NCBI RefSeq assembly: GCF_017874235.1
Contig: NZ_JAGGLC010000003.1
Coordinates: 397,437 to 461,436 of the forward strand
Origin: Halolamina salifodinae
Lineage (GTDB): Archaea > Halobacteriota > Halobacteria > Halobacteriales > Haloferacaceae
DNA length: 64,000 bases
Direction of reading: 5' to 3'
Shown: positions 35,157 through 44,065 of the stretch, in pieces
Position numbering within the stretch: position 1 is the first letter of the stretch
Layout of the letters: the number at the start of each line of letters is the position of its first letter
The notes under the pieces: model-generated
Databases searched by the model: none
What the model saw: the letters and a program-made list of their open reading frames with translations, nothing else
What the model was told of the DNA's origin: nothing
Translations under genes and position numbers: made by a program

Positions 35157-36756
35157 TGTGTAGCTTCCTCCGGAAGTAGAGTCGACTCCCGACGCCGATG
35201 GCGTAGAGGCCGACGACGACGAGCAGGAGCACGAGCGCGGTTCCCCAGCCGAACTCGGTGTTGGTGAAAATCTCCTTGGGGAACACGCCCGCGGTGATCG
35301 TCGAGTAGAGCTGATACGGCAGGGCGCTCGCGGGGGAGAGCAGTGCCTCGTTCGTCACGAACGGTGGCTGGGCGCTGAACCGGAAGCCGCCCAGCACGTT
35401 CGGGGTGGTACTCGGGTACGGCGAGCCACCGAACACCAACAGCAGAGGGGCGGTCTCGCCGGCGATGCGGCCGACGCCGAGGATGACGCCGGTGATGGTC
35501 CCGGGCATCGCCGCCGGGAGCACGACGCTTCTGATCGTCTGCCACTTCGTCACTCCCAGCGCGGCGCTCGCGTCGCGGCGCGCGTCGGGCACCGCAAGAA
35601 TCGCCTCGCGGCTGGTGATGAGCACCAGCGGCAGCAGCATGAACCCGAGTACCAGTTGGCCGACGACGATGGAGTTCCCGCCGCTGATCCGCGGCACGAG
35701 AAAGGCTAGCCCGAACAGCCCGAACACGATGCTCGGCGTGCTCCAGAGCCCGTTCGTGGCGACTTCGACGACCTGCGTGAAGCGGCCGCGTTCCGCGTAC
35801 TCGGTCAGGAACACTGCCGCCCCGATCCCAAGCGGTACTGCGAAGCTGACAGCACCGACGACGAGCCACAGGGTTCCGACGAGCGCCGGCAACACCCCCG
35901 GGATCTCGACGTACAGCCCGCCGGTCTGGTTCAGCAGGAACGGGAACTCCGGCCACGCGACCTGCAGACCGACGAAGGGTATCGTCTGCCGCCCGCCGAG
36001 CAGACTCGCGCCCGTGAGCGTAGTCTGGAGGCCGTTCGTGACGATGAACCCGATCAGGAGTCCGAGCACGCCCAGCATCGCGAACACGACCGAGCCGATG
36101 AGGTAGTACGCGCCCGCCTGTCGGCCCTCGGCGCCGAACCCTTCCTTTGCCTTCCCGGCGCTCCAGGCGCCGAGGAGGGTGCCGAAGACGACCAGAATCG
36201 GGACGAGTTCGCTTCCCGGGAACGACGCTGAGGACCAGTCCGGCGACCACGTCCAGCCGGCGTTGACGCCGCCGATGGCGACGACGACGCCGAGCAGGAT
36301 CAGGATGGCCGCCACTGGAAGGGTCGATCCCACATCCTCCCCAGGAAGCACCGAGGCGAGGAACCCGACGACGCCGAAGACGACGGCGACTGGGAGCCAC
36401 AGCACGACCGCATTTTCGAGCAGGAGTGTCGCCGCGAGACCGCCGAGGATCGCCCACAGTACGCCGAACACGACCCCGACCGGCGCGCCCGCCGAGGACG
36501 ACGGCGTGGTGTCGATGTAGTCGAACCGTGAGCCGACGCCGATAACTACGAGGCCGCCGCCGATAACGGCCAACCCGACGCCGAGGAGTTTCAGCACGCT
36601 CAGGCCGGCAACTGTGGCCGTCTCGTCGACCCACTGGAGCAACAGCAGCCACGACGCGAGGAAGGTGAGCGTCGCGACGCCGATGACGCCCAGCGAGACG
36701 AGGTCACCGGTCGTCGAGTCGGCGGCGGCGAGTCGGTTCTCCGTGACGCTGCTCAT
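35149..36756 (-). CDS. pstA: Phosphate ABC transporter permease PstA, with long N-terminal membrane extension
   Basis: The C-terminal about 270 residues are a standard PstA permease with [20 protein letters not shown] as the EAA loop. The N-terminal about 230 residues add roughly six further hydrophobic segments, making 535 residues against about 290 in bacterial PstA. The extension has no recognised function. The gene overlaps pstC by 4 nt (ATGA). Confidence 0.92.
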   Translation of the reverse strand: MSSVTENRLAAADSTTGDLVSLGVIGVATLTFLASWLLLLQWVDETATVAGLSVLKLLGVGLAVIGGGLVVIGVGSRFDYIDTTPSSSAGAPVGVVFGVLWAILGGLAATLLLENAVVLWLPVAVVFGVVGFLASVLPGEDVGSTLPVAAILILLGVVVAIGGVNAGWTWSPDWSSASFPGSELVPILVVFGTLLGAWSAGKAKEGFGAEGRQAGAYYLIGSVVFAMLGVLGLLIGFIVTNGLQTTLTGASLLGGRQTIPFVGLQVAWPEFPFLLNQTGGLYVEIPGVLPALVGTLWLVVGAVSFAVPLGIGAAVFLTEYAERGRFTQVVEVATNGLWSTPSIVFGLFGLAFLVPRISGGNSIVVGQLVLGFMLLPLVLITSREAILAVPDARRDASAALGVTKWQTIRSVVLPAAMPGTITGVILGVGRIAGETAPLLLVFGGSPYPSTTPNVLGGFRFSAQPPFVTNEALLSPASALPYQLYSTITAGVFPKEIFTNTEFGWGTALVLLLVVVGLYAIGVGSRLYFRRKLHNE

Positions 36757-37910
36757 TGCTCACCCCCGAGCTTCTGGTACATTCGCCACTCGACGTACTG
36801 TGAGGCGACGCTCAGCAGCATCACCATCACGAACAGGACCACGCCGGCCGCGAACAGCGCGCTCATGTGGACGCCGCTGGCGTTCCCGCCCTCGAACGCG
36901 ATGACGGTCGTGAGCGTCTCGCCGTAGTTCGAGAACACGTCGAAGACGGGCGAGGGGAACCCCTTCGTGTGCGTGAGCATCACCGTCGCCGCCATCGTCT
37001 CGCCCATCGCTCGGCCGATGCCGAGCAGGACGCCCGCCGAGACCCCCGAGAGCCCGGCGGGGATGGTGACGCTCTTGGTCGTCTGCCATCGCGTCGACCC
37101 TATCGCGAGCGCGCCGCTCTTGATCGACTCCGGCACGGCGTTCAGCGCGTCCTCGGCCACGGTGACCACCGTCGGAAGCGCCATGATGCCGATCATCAGG
37201 CCGGCCGCGAAGTACGTCCCGATGGTCGGGGTGCCGAACTCCAGGTAGAAGTACTGGTTCACGATGGTGAGGCCGATGAACCCGTACGTGATCGAGGGGA
37301 TCCCGGCCATCAGTTCGATGCCGGGCTTGACCACCTCACGGACGCGCCGGGGGGCGATCTCCGAGACGAACACGGCGCCGGCGATGCCGATTGGAGCCGC
37401 GATGAGGGTCGCGATGAGGGTCGTGACCGCGGTGCCGAGCATCATCGGCGTGAGCGACCAGACGTCGTTGCGCCCCCATAGGCCCTGCCCCAGCGCGGGG
37501 TCATCCATCGTCGGGTTCCGGATCTGGGTGAGCAGGTCCAGCCCCATGAGTCGGACTGCGGGCACCGACTCGATCACCAGGAACGCCACGATCAGCGTCA
37601 GGATCGAGACCGTGATCACGGTCGTCAGGAGCGTCGTGATCTTGGCGGCCTCCGCCTGATAGCGGTACCAGCCGACCCCCATCGACGCGAGGAACACCAC
37701 GACGGGGATGACGGTCCATCTGGAGCCGGCGAGAAACGACAGGAACGTCACGATCACCGAGGCGAAGACGAGCCCGTCCATCGCGATGGCGCCGTCCTCG
37801 GTCCGCGAGCGATAGTCGCGGGCCCGCTGTTTCGTGCGCTCGACGCGCCGGCGGACGGCCGCGCGGAGCCGCCTCGGTACCTCTCGTGTCTGTGGGAGTC
37901 GCTGCGTCAT
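36753..37910 (-). CDS. pstC: Phosphate ABC transporter permease PstC
   Basis: From ATG 37910 (385 residues, MTQRLPQTREVPRRL) the protein has a basic N-terminal arm of about 45 residues followed by membrane segments. The EAA loop is EDALNAVPESIKSGALAIGS and the C-terminal SQYVEWRMYQKLGG ends the fold. A TATA-like TTTATA (minus strand, about 37928-37933) lies about 20-25 bp upstream, so pstC-pstA-pstB-phoU may also be transcribed from an internal promoter. Confidence 0.93.
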   Translation of the reverse strand: MTQRLPQTREVPRRLRAAVRRRVERTKQRARDYRSRTEDGAIAMDGLVFASVIVTFLSFLAGSRWTVIPVVVFLASMGVGWYRYQAEAAKITTLLTTVITVSILTLIVAFLVIESVPAVRLMGLDLLTQIRNPTMDDPALGQGLWGRNDVWSLTPMMLGTAVTTLIATLIAAPIGIAGAVFVSEIAPRRVREVVKPGIELMAGIPSITYGFIGLTIVNQYFYLEFGTPTIGTYFAAGLMIGIMALPTVVTVAEDALNAVPESIKSGALAIGSTRWQTTKSVTIPAGLSGVSAGVLLGIGRAMGETMAATVMLTHTKGFPSPVFDVFSNYGETLTTVIAFEGGNASGVHMSALFAAGVVLFVMVMLLSVASQYVEWRMYQKLGGEQ

Positions 37911-37969
37911 GAATGCATGAGTACGGTATAAATGAATCGTGGGGGCCGTGCGCCAGGGGAGCCGTCGCC

Positions 37970-39109
37970 TTACTCGTAGTTCGACGGCGCGACCTTCTCG
38001 CGCTGGCTCTGGAGTCGGTCGTCGGGCAGCGCGAAGTAGTTCTCGGCGCGGACGAAGTGCTCCTGACCGAAGTCGCTCAGGATGAAGTTGATGAAGGCGG
38101 CCTCCTTTCGGGAGGTACCCGTCCACGTGTAGGCGTGGAGGTCACGCGACAGGGGGTAGTCCTGTGCGCCGAGGTTGTCGCCGTAGGAGTACGTGGTGCC
38201 GTCGATGACGAGGTCGACCGGCGGCGTCGCGCCGTCCGGTTCGACGAACGCGAGCGCGATGTAGGCGATGGCGTTGTTGGCCTGCGCGATGGCCGTCTGG
38301 AGCTGCTGGTTCTGGCCGAAGCGCTGGTCGGGGCTGATCGGCGCGTTGGGATCGCCGAACACGTTTGCGCGGAACGAGGTGTCGGTCCCGGAGCCCTCGG
38401 CGCGACCGAGTGCGAGGATCTCCCGGTCCGGACCGCCGACCTCGGACCAGTTGGTGATCTCCTGTCGGTAGATCTGGCGAAGCTCCTCGATGGTGATGCT
38501 CTCGACGCCGGCGTCGGCGATCTCGCGGCTGACCACAATCGGCTGACCGTCGACGCCGACGACGTGGTCGGTGAAGTTGTTCAGCGTCTCCTCGGAGGGG
38601 TCACTCCCCGCGAGTTCGGCCTCGGCGGAGGCACTGGAGTCGCCGATGTCGACGCGACCCTCCATCACGCCCTCGACACCCGTGCCGGAGTGGCTCAGTG
38701 CGATACTCACGCGGAACGGCGGCACGGAGCGCTGCTCGGTCGCTTCGTAGCCGTACTGGCTCGCGAAGTAGTCTGCGAGCCGCATGTCGGTGCCGTACTC
38801 CTCGGCTGCCTCGGCTGGCCAGTAGTCCTCGTCGCCCGCTTCGGGGTTGGAGTTCCAGTAGCTCGAGGCAGTGTTCGTGATCGGGAACACCGTCGAGGAG
38901 CCGTCCCCGGTCAGGACGGTAGTGTCCAGGCCGGACTGCTGGCCACCCGAGTCCGTCGATTCCCCGCCGGACTCGCCGTCCTCAGTGTCGGTCGAGTCGT
39001 CACCACCGCCCGAACAGCCGGCGACCCCGGTCACACCGGCAACGCCGGTGGCCGCGATGAACTTCCGCCGCGATACGTGTCCTGCCAAGCCCTCGGAACC
39101 AGGCGTCAT
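37970..39109 (-). CDS. pstS: Phosphate-binding lipoprotein PstS
   Basis: From ATG 39109 (379 residues) the protein has a Tat signal SRRKFIAATGVAGVTGVAG and a lipobox cysteine followed by a Gly/Asp/Ser-rich linker. The mature part shows phosphate-binding blocks DGSSTVFPIT, HSGTGVEGVMEGRVDIGDSS and ALGRAEGSGTDTSF. It heads the pst operon. Minus-strand TTATAAA at about 39143-39149 is a clear TATA box, and GAGGTG just before the ATG is a ribosome binding site. Confidence 0.95.
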   Translation of the reverse strand: MTPGSEGLAGHVSRRKFIAATGVAGVTGVAGCSGGGDDSTDTEDGESGGESTDSGGQQSGLDTTVLTGDGSSTVFPITNTASSYWNSNPEAGDEDYWPAEAAEEYGTDMRLADYFASQYGYEATEQRSVPPFRVSIALSHSGTGVEGVMEGRVDIGDSSASAEAELAGSDPSEETLNNFTDHVVGVDGQPIVVSREIADAGVESITIEELRQIYRQEITNWSEVGGPDREILALGRAEGSGTDTSFRANVFGDPNAPISPDQRFGQNQQLQTAIAQANNAIAYIALAFVEPDGATPPVDLVIDGTTYSYGDNLGAQDYPLSRDLHAYTWTGTSRKEAAFINFILSDFGQEHFVRAENYFALPDDRLQSQREKVAPSNYE

Positions 39110-39318
39110 CACCTCAACCGGGGAGTGATTACTGTAAAGCGGTTTATAATAGGAGTATTGGGTGCTGTGAGCACTCCGGACCGGACTGAGGAACGCAGAG
39201 CGATTGGGTCCGGAACAGAGTGCTATATATTGATCACATGCGTCCCACCGCAACCGAGATCATGCGGGGCACTGTCACTGCACCCGAAAACCCATTACCT
39301 GGGCGTGGAACGCCCGAT
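39110..39318. promoter_or_regulatory. Divergent promoter region, pstS and DUF2087-like gene
   Basis: The 209-bp AT-richer region holds the pstS TATA box (39143-39149, minus strand). Further away, sequence that could drive the plus-strand gene contains another AT-rich patch, CTATATATTGATC, at 39223-39235. A phosphate-responsive site is expected here, but I cannot identify one with confidence. Confidence 0.55.
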
Positions 39319-39663
39319 ATGGCCCTCGACTTCGACCGGGATCGGGAGGCGTTCTTCGAGAAGTGCCGGGAGAGCGACTCCGTCCCGGGAAACAGCGCGC
39401 TGAAACTGGTGGTGCTGGAGGAACTGCTCGACCGGGAGTTCGAGACCGGGGAAACGTACACCAAAACCGAGGTCACCGAGCGTATCGGCGAGCACTTCGC
39501 CGAGCCGATCCACCTGCGCCGGGAGTTGGTGAACTTCGGCTACGTCCACTACGACAACCGAGCAAACGAGTACGAGATTCTGACCCGCACCCTCTCGGAG
39601 GAGGACGTACGTGAGAACGGGCACCTCACGCGCCACGCGAAAGACCTCGGCGTCCTGAACTGA
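39319..39663 (+). CDS. DUF2087-like small protein
   Basis: ATG 39319 gives 114 residues (MALDFDRDREAFFEKC). The core YTKTEVTERIGEHFAEPIHL followed by RRELVNFGYVHYDNRANEYE matches the DUF2087 type, a small winged-helix-like module often at the end of regulators. A longer in-frame start at 39238 exists, but the extra 27 residues do not look like protein. It is divergent from pstS. Confidence 0.7.
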   Translation: MALDFDRDREAFFEKCRESDSVPGNSALKLVVLEELLDREFETGETYTKTEVTERIGEHFAEPIHLRRELVNFGYVHYDNRANEYEILTRTLSEEDVRENGHLTRHAKDLGVLN

Positions 39664-39718
39664 CCCCGGTGCCGGAGCCGTCGGTAGAGCGAAGTTCCGG
39701 CGCGCCCAACACCCACCC

Positions 39719-40029
39719 ATGACCGTCGTCGCATTCCTCTCGGTCGCACCGGCAACGGACGAGTCCATGCTCCTGAGGTGGCGAAAGCCGTCGACGCCCT
39801 CGATGCCTTCGACGTGTCCTACGAGACAACACCGATGGGGACCACCATCGAGGCCGACGAGATCGGCGAGCTGTTCGCGGCCGCGCAGGCCGCCCACGAG
39901 GCCGTCGACGGCGACCGCGTGAGTACGTTCCTCAAAATCGACGACAAGCGAACGAGTGACGCCGACGCCGCGTCGAAGGTCGCGGCCGTGGAGTCGGAAC
40001 TGGGTCGGGAAGCGCAAAAAGAGCGGTAG
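39719..40029 (+). pseudogene. Thiamine-binding protein (MTH1187/YqgV type), frameshifted
   Basis: ATG 39719 reads MTVVAFLSVAPATDESM, then the frame is lost. From about 39775 the +1 frame continues EVAKAVDALDAFDVSYETTP, MGTTIEADEIGELF and VSTFLKIDDKRTSD, matching the small MTH1187-family thiamine-binding protein. Adding one base after ATG 39767 would restore a 103-residue protein (ESMAPEVAKAVD). So either one base is missing in this genome (a young pseudogene) or this is an assembly error. Confidence 0.85.
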
Positions 40030-40388
40030 GGGGCCGTCAGGGCGGGCACACGGCCAGAACGGTTATGTGGTTTTTCCGACTATAGATCCATGCCCGAGCA
40101 ACGCGCCACGCTCGGGCGCGGACGGTGAGCGGCCACCTGACGACCGCACGACGCCGGTCGCGGACCATTCCCCTGTGGAAGCCGGGTCGCCGACCCCGTC
40201 AGTGCGGGCGGCAGTCCACCCCGGCGACCTGGCTTCTCACGCGGCGCGTATCAGTTGGCTCGTTTCTGGGGCGGCGCAGAACGTTTCGGGGACTCGAAAG
40301 GTCGCTCAGGCCGCCGAGAGCGACCCAGAGTCGGACGCGTCCACACGGGACTGAAAACCCTTTACGCGGTGGCGCGGGAGTACGTCGT
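40030..40388. other. 359-bp gap upstream of mch, no gene identified
   Basis: No coding frame is convincing. A perfect 8-bp stem (GCCCGAGC / GCTCGGGC, 40093-40118, 10-nt loop) follows an AT-rich patch with TTATG and ACTATAG (40065-40086) that could be a promoter, so a small transcript is possible. CCTTTAC at about 40358-40365 may be the mch TATA box, 25-30 bp before its ATG. Confidence 0.4.
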
Positions 40389-41324
40389 ATGGAGAGCATC
40401 AATCGGATGGCGGTCGAGCTGGTCGACGAGGCGCTCGACTTCGCCGACGAGCTCAACGTCGCGCCCTACGAACTCGACTCGGGCGCGACCGTGTTGGACT
40501 TCGGCGTCGACGTGGACGGCGGCGTCGAGGCGGGCGTGCTGCTCGCGGAGATTCAGACCGCGGGGCTGGCGACGATCACGACCCGGACCGGCCGGGTCGA
40601 CGGCGCGCCGGTGCCCCACGTGGAACTGTCGACGGACCACCCCGGGATCGCCCTGCTCTGCTCGCAGAAGGCGGGCTGGGAGCTCGATTTCGAGTTCTAC
40701 GACGGGCTCGGCTCCGGCCCCGCGCGGGCGCTGGTCGGCCGCGAGTCCGAGTTCGAGGCCGTGGGCTACTACGACGAGTTCGACCTGACGGTGCTTGCCG
40801 TCGAGAGCATCGACCTGCCGGACGACGAGATCGCGAGCCACGTCGCCGACCTCGCGGGCGTCGAGGAGAGCGGCGTGTTCCTGCCGACGTTCGCGCTGGG
40901 CTCCATCGCCGGCAGCGTCGCCGCCGGTGCCCGCGCGCCCGAATCGGCGGTCTGGCAGCTGTTCGAGGCCGGCTACGACCCCGACGACGTGCTCTCGGTC
41001 TCCGGGAGCGCCCCCGTCGCGCCGGTGGGCTACGACGAGAGCGAGGCGATGGCCCGCACCAACGACGCGCTGGCCTACGGCGGCGAGGTCCATCTCACCG
41101 TCGCCCGCGACGACCCAGAAGCGTTCGACGCGGTCACCTCCGACGCCGCCGCGGAGTACGACGCCACCTTCGCCGAGATCTTCGAGCAGCACGACTGGGA
41201 CTTCGAGGCGCTTCCCGAGTCGGTGTTCGGCCCCGCATCCGCCACCGTCGACGTCGTCGACGGCCCGACCTACCGCTTCGGCGGCCGCGAGGAGGCGCTG
41301 CTGGCCGAGAGCTTCGGCTTCTAG
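40389..41324 (+). CDS. mch: Methenyltetrahydromethanopterin cyclohydrolase-like protein
   Basis: The 311-residue protein (ATG 40389, MESINRMAVELVDEALDFAD) matches archaeal Mch, which interconverts methenyl- and formyl-pterin C1 units. Conserved blocks include PHVELSTDHPGIALLCSQKAGW, GSGPARAL and GYDPDDVLSVSGSAPVAP. In haloarchaea this enzyme is thought to act with tetrahydrofolate-type carriers in C1 metabolism rather than methanogenesis. The following hypothetical gene starts 3 bp after its stop. Confidence 0.93.
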   Translation: MESINRMAVELVDEALDFADELNVAPYELDSGATVLDFGVDVDGGVEAGVLLAEIQTAGLATITTRTGRVDGAPVPHVELSTDHPGIALLCSQKAGWELDFEFYDGLGSGPARALVGRESEFEAVGYYDEFDLTVLAVESIDLPDDEIASHVADLAGVEESGVFLPTFALGSIAGSVAAGARAPESAVWQLFEAGYDPDDVLSVSGSAPVAPVGYDESEAMARTNDALAYGGEVHLTVARDDPEAFDAVTSDAAAEYDATFAEIFEQHDWDFEALPESVFGPASATVDVVDGPTYRFGGREEALLAESFGF

Positions 41325-41327
41325 GCC

Positions 41328-41840
41328 GTGCGACTCAAACCGCTCCCCGAACCGCCCGCGGACCGCGACGAGGACCGGGACGTGTTCGACGCGCTGGCGG
41401 ACGCCCAGTCGGCAGTCCCGCTGGTCCCCGGATCCGAGAACGACTGCTGTGCCCGGCTGATGCGCCGGGAGGGGTTCGAGAGCCGCGACGTGGCCCGGAG
41501 TTGGCTCACGTTCCTCCGCGCGCTGGAGTTGGCCGAGGAGACTGACTCCGGCTTCAAACGAACCGACCGCGAGCCGACCCCCGAGAACGTCCGGGAGTCG
41601 TTCCGCGAGCGCGTGTTCGGCGCGCGCGAGACGCTCGACGTGCTCAGAGCGGCCGAGGAGCCACTCACCGCCGAGTCGGCGTTCGACCGGCTTCGCGACA
41701 CTGTCCCGGGCTGGGAGCGCGAACGCCGCCGGACGTGGGTCGAGCACTGGGCGGCACGAACGTCGCGGCTGCTCGACTGGCTCGTCGTGCTGGATCTCGC
41801 GGAACGTGTCGACGGCGGCTACGTCGCCGCCGAGAACTGA
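41328..41840 (+). CDS. Hypothetical protein, likely co-transcribed with mch
   Basis: GTG 41328 starts a 170-residue acidic protein (MRLKPLPEPPADRDEDRDVF) only 3 bp after mch. It is mostly helical with LMRREGFESRDVARSWLTFL and WLVVLDLAERVDGGYVAAEN, the latter resembling the end of a winged helix. I do not recognise the family. The coupling to mch suggests a C1-related or regulatory role (inference). Confidence 0.75.
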   Translation: MRLKPLPEPPADRDEDRDVFDALADAQSAVPLVPGSENDCCARLMRREGFESRDVARSWLTFLRALELAEETDSGFKRTDREPTPENVRESFRERVFGARETLDVLRAAEEPLTAESAFDRLRDTVPGWERERRRTWVEHWAARTSRLLDWLVVLDLAERVDGGYVAAEN

Positions 41841-41841
41841 G

Positions 41842-42246
41842 TCACGCGTCGTTTTCCCTCGGCCCGGAGTCCCGGCTCAACACCACCGCCCGAGCAGCGG
41901 TCGCGCCGAGATACGTCGATGCGGCGCCCCCGCCGACCGGCAGGAAGTTCGGGAGGGTCGGGGGAAGCAGGATCACCACGGCGAGCGCCCCGACGGCGAT
42001 GCCGCCGCCGGCCTCCGCGAGCGCGAGGACGGCCCGCGTTCGACCTTCGACACCCTGCTGGGTGACCGGGTAGGCGCCGGCGAGAAACACCGGCATCGCG
42101 ACGCCGAGGCCCACGACCACGGCGAACGGTTCGGCGGCGCCGACGCCCTCGCCCACGAGTACGAACCGTGCCAGCGTCGTCGCCACCGCGGCCAGCGCGA
42201 CGCCGGTCGCGAGCAGCGCCAGCCGTCTTGCGGTGGCCTCGTCCAT
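41842..42246 (-). CDS. Small integral membrane protein
   Basis: The ATG at 42246 gives 134 residues with about four hydrophobic segments (LALLATGVALAAVATTLARF, AVVVGLGVAMPVFLAGAY, AVLALAEAGGGIAVGALAVV and a final weaker one). No domain is recognised. It is convergent with the mch-linked gene (1 bp apart) and follows the GTPase gene by 40 bp on the same strand. Confidence 0.7.
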   Translation of the reverse strand: MDEATARRLALLATGVALAAVATTLARFVLVGEGVGAAEPFAVVVGLGVAMPVFLAGAYPVTQQGVEGRTRAVLALAEAGGGIAVGALAVVILLPPTLPNFLPVGGGAASTYLGATAARAVVLSRDSGPRENDA

Positions 42247-42286
42247 CCCGTTGACGGAGGCTGTCCGGCGCGAAAAGGGTTCGGGA

Positions 42287-43933
42287 TCAGCGGGTGTCGA
42301 GGGATCTGACCGTGCCGACGCCCTTGCTCTGGCCCTCGCGGAACACGAACCGCTGGCCCTCTTCGACGAGGTAGGGCCGGAACTTGAACCGAACCGATGT
42401 CCGGCCGTTGTCACCCGGGAGCAGGCGCCCGCCCTCGGGCCTGAAGACGGCGGCCTCGCTCAGGGTCTCCAAGTGGACCACCGGCTCGTACCCCTCGCCG
42501 ATCTTCGTCGGGTGGTTCAGCACGACGACCTCCGCCTCGAACTCCCGGACTGGCTCGGGGTCGGCCTCGCGGGGGAGCAGCGCCATCCCGCGCTCGATTT
42601 CGGACTCCTCGATGCCTTTCAGCGCGATGCCGACGATCCGGCCCGCCTGGGCCTTGTCGACGCGGTGGTAGTGCATCTCGATAGACCGGACCTCCACCTC
42701 CCGGAAGCTCCCGTCGCTCATCGGCCCGAGCAGGAGTTCGTCGCCCGCTTCGACAGTGCCGGCGTTGATCGTCCCCGAGGCGACGGCGCCGACGCCGGTG
42801 ACGCTGTAGGAGCGGTCGATGTACATCCGGAACGGCGCTGCGGCGTCGGACTCGCGCTTGGGTAGCGCCTCGAACAGCGTGTCGAGGTCGTCGAGGCCGT
42901 CGCCGCCGACGGCGCTGGTGCGCAGGACCGGGACCGTCGTCCCGATCTCCTCGATGGCGGCATCGACGCCGTAGCGCTCCGTGGGGAGCGGGGTCTCGCC
43001 GACCTCGCGGAGCATCGCCTCGACCTCGGTCTCGACTTCCTCGACGCGCTCGGAGTTTACGGCGTCGGTTTTGGTGATCGCAACCATCGTCGGCAGTTCG
43101 GTGGCGAGCAGGATGCCGAGATGCTCGCGGGTCGTCTTGGTCGGGCCGTCGTCGGCCGCGACCGCGAGCAGGCCGTAGTCGAGTTTCTGGCCCACCAGCC
43201 CGCGGATCGTGGTGCGGAGCCACGGCTCGTGGCCCACGGTATCGACGAAACTGACGAGACGGTCGGCCTCGCGGACGACCCGCGCTCGGTCGGTCTTCCG
43301 GTGGGGGTTGTCCATCCGGACGGGCCCATCGTCGTCGAAGCCGTAGACGGCGTAGGAGAGGTCCGCCGAGAGCCCGCGCTCGACCTCGTGTGGCTGGACG
43401 TCGAGGAACGAGCGCGTTCCCCCTCGGCCGTCGTCTCGCTCGCCGGTGACGAGCGTCCCCACGAGCGTCGATTTCCCGTGGTCGACGTGACCCGCGGTGC
43501 CGACGACGACGTGTTCGTCGTCGTCCGTCTCGAGCATCGCGCCCTCGCGGACCGTCGCGACGCCGACCAGGCCGTCGCCGACCTCACCGGACGATGTCCG
43601 GTTGCCAGAGGAGCTCTGCTCCTCGATGCCCCACGTCTCGACGTCTTCGATATGGGCATCGGCGTCCTCCGCTAAGAGGGAGAGCACGTCCATCGACTCC
43701 GAGAAGGCGTCGGGGGAGATGCCCGCAATCGCGCCGTCGTCGTCGACGCCGACGACGTACGTCGCCTCACCGTCGCCAGAGAGCACGCGGTGCCGGAGTT
43801 GGGCAGCCAGCGACTCCATCCGCCCCTCCACGAGGTGGGTGTCGCGGGTGAGCCGAGTTTTGAACTCGATGGGACCGCCCTCCTCCTCGCCGCGTTCCAG
43901 AGCCCGCTGCAGGGGGGCCCGGTCTGCGCTCAT
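42287..43933 (-). CDS. GTPBP1-like translational GTPase, with in-frame palindromic insert
   Basis: The 548-residue GTPase resembles EF-1A and GTPBP1. G1 is VVGTAGHVDHGKSTLVGTL, G3 is VSFVDTVGHEPWLRTT, G4 is MVAITKTDAV, and a beta-barrel domain II follows (GVGAVASGTINAGTVEAGDE). The N-terminal about 130 residues form the family's extra domain. Residues 104-116 (EEQSSSGNRTSSG) come from a 38-bp palindromic element between VETWGI and GLVGVATVREG. Role in RNA quality control or translation is known for eukaryotic relatives only. Confidence 0.9.
   Translation of the reverse strand: MSADRAPLQRALERGEEEGGPIEFKTRLTRDTHLVEGRMESLAAQLRHRVLSGDGEATYVVGVDDDGAIAGISPDAFSESMDVLSLLAEDADAHIEDVETWGIEEQSSSGNRTSSGEVGDGLVGVATVREGAMLETDDDEHVVVGTAGHVDHGKSTLVGTLVTGERDDGRGGTRSFLDVQPHEVERGLSADLSYAVYGFDDDGPVRMDNPHRKTDRARVVREADRLVSFVDTVGHEPWLRTTIRGLVGQKLDYGLLAVAADDGPTKTTREHLGILLATELPTMVAITKTDAVNSERVEEVETEVEAMLREVGETPLPTERYGVDAAIEEIGTTVPVLRTSAVGGDGLDDLDTLFEALPKRESDAAAPFRMYIDRSYSVTGVGAVASGTINAGTVEAGDELLLGPMSDGSFREVEVRSIEMHYHRVDKAQAGRIVGIALKGIEESEIERGMALLPREADPEPVREFEAEVVVLNHPTKIGEGYEPVVHLETLSEAAVFRPEGGRLLPGDNGRTSVRFKFRPYLVEEGQRFVFREGQSKGVGTVRSLDTR
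43587..43624 (-). repeat. In-frame double-hairpin element, copy C (38 bp)
   Basis: The architecture is the same as copies A and B: CCGGAC/GTCCGG with loop GAT (43587-43601), spacer TTGCCA, GAGGAGC/GCTCCTC with loop TCT (43608-43624). It starts exactly on codon 104 of the GTPase gene and encodes EEQSSSGNRTSS. Orientation relative to the gene and codon phase equal the other two. Confidence 0.9.
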
Positions 43934-44065
43934 GGGGCGGGGTAGGCGCCGCGGGCGATATATGCCTTTTCGTGTTGTGGCTCACCATGGCACAGTCGCG
44001 CTCCGGAGCGGTCACGAGCCGGGAGGGAAAGCGGTTATAGGTATCCGGACCGAACCGGGTAACAG
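43934..44065. promoter_or_regulatory. Divergent promoter region with palindrome CGCTCCGGAGCG
   Basis: The region between the GTPase and HxlR genes carries GATATAT near 43959 (minus-strand promoter), GGTTATAG at about 44033-44040 (plus-strand promoter, about 28 bp before the HxlR ATG, so leaderless), and a perfect 12-bp palindrome at 43999-44010. The palindrome could be an HxlR operator; that is a guess from position. Confidence 0.45.

Noticed and set aside
40091..40129. Short frame MPEQRATLGRGR as a leader peptide for mch
   Set aside because: It is far from mch, has no ribosome binding site and its bases are better explained by the 8-bp stem.
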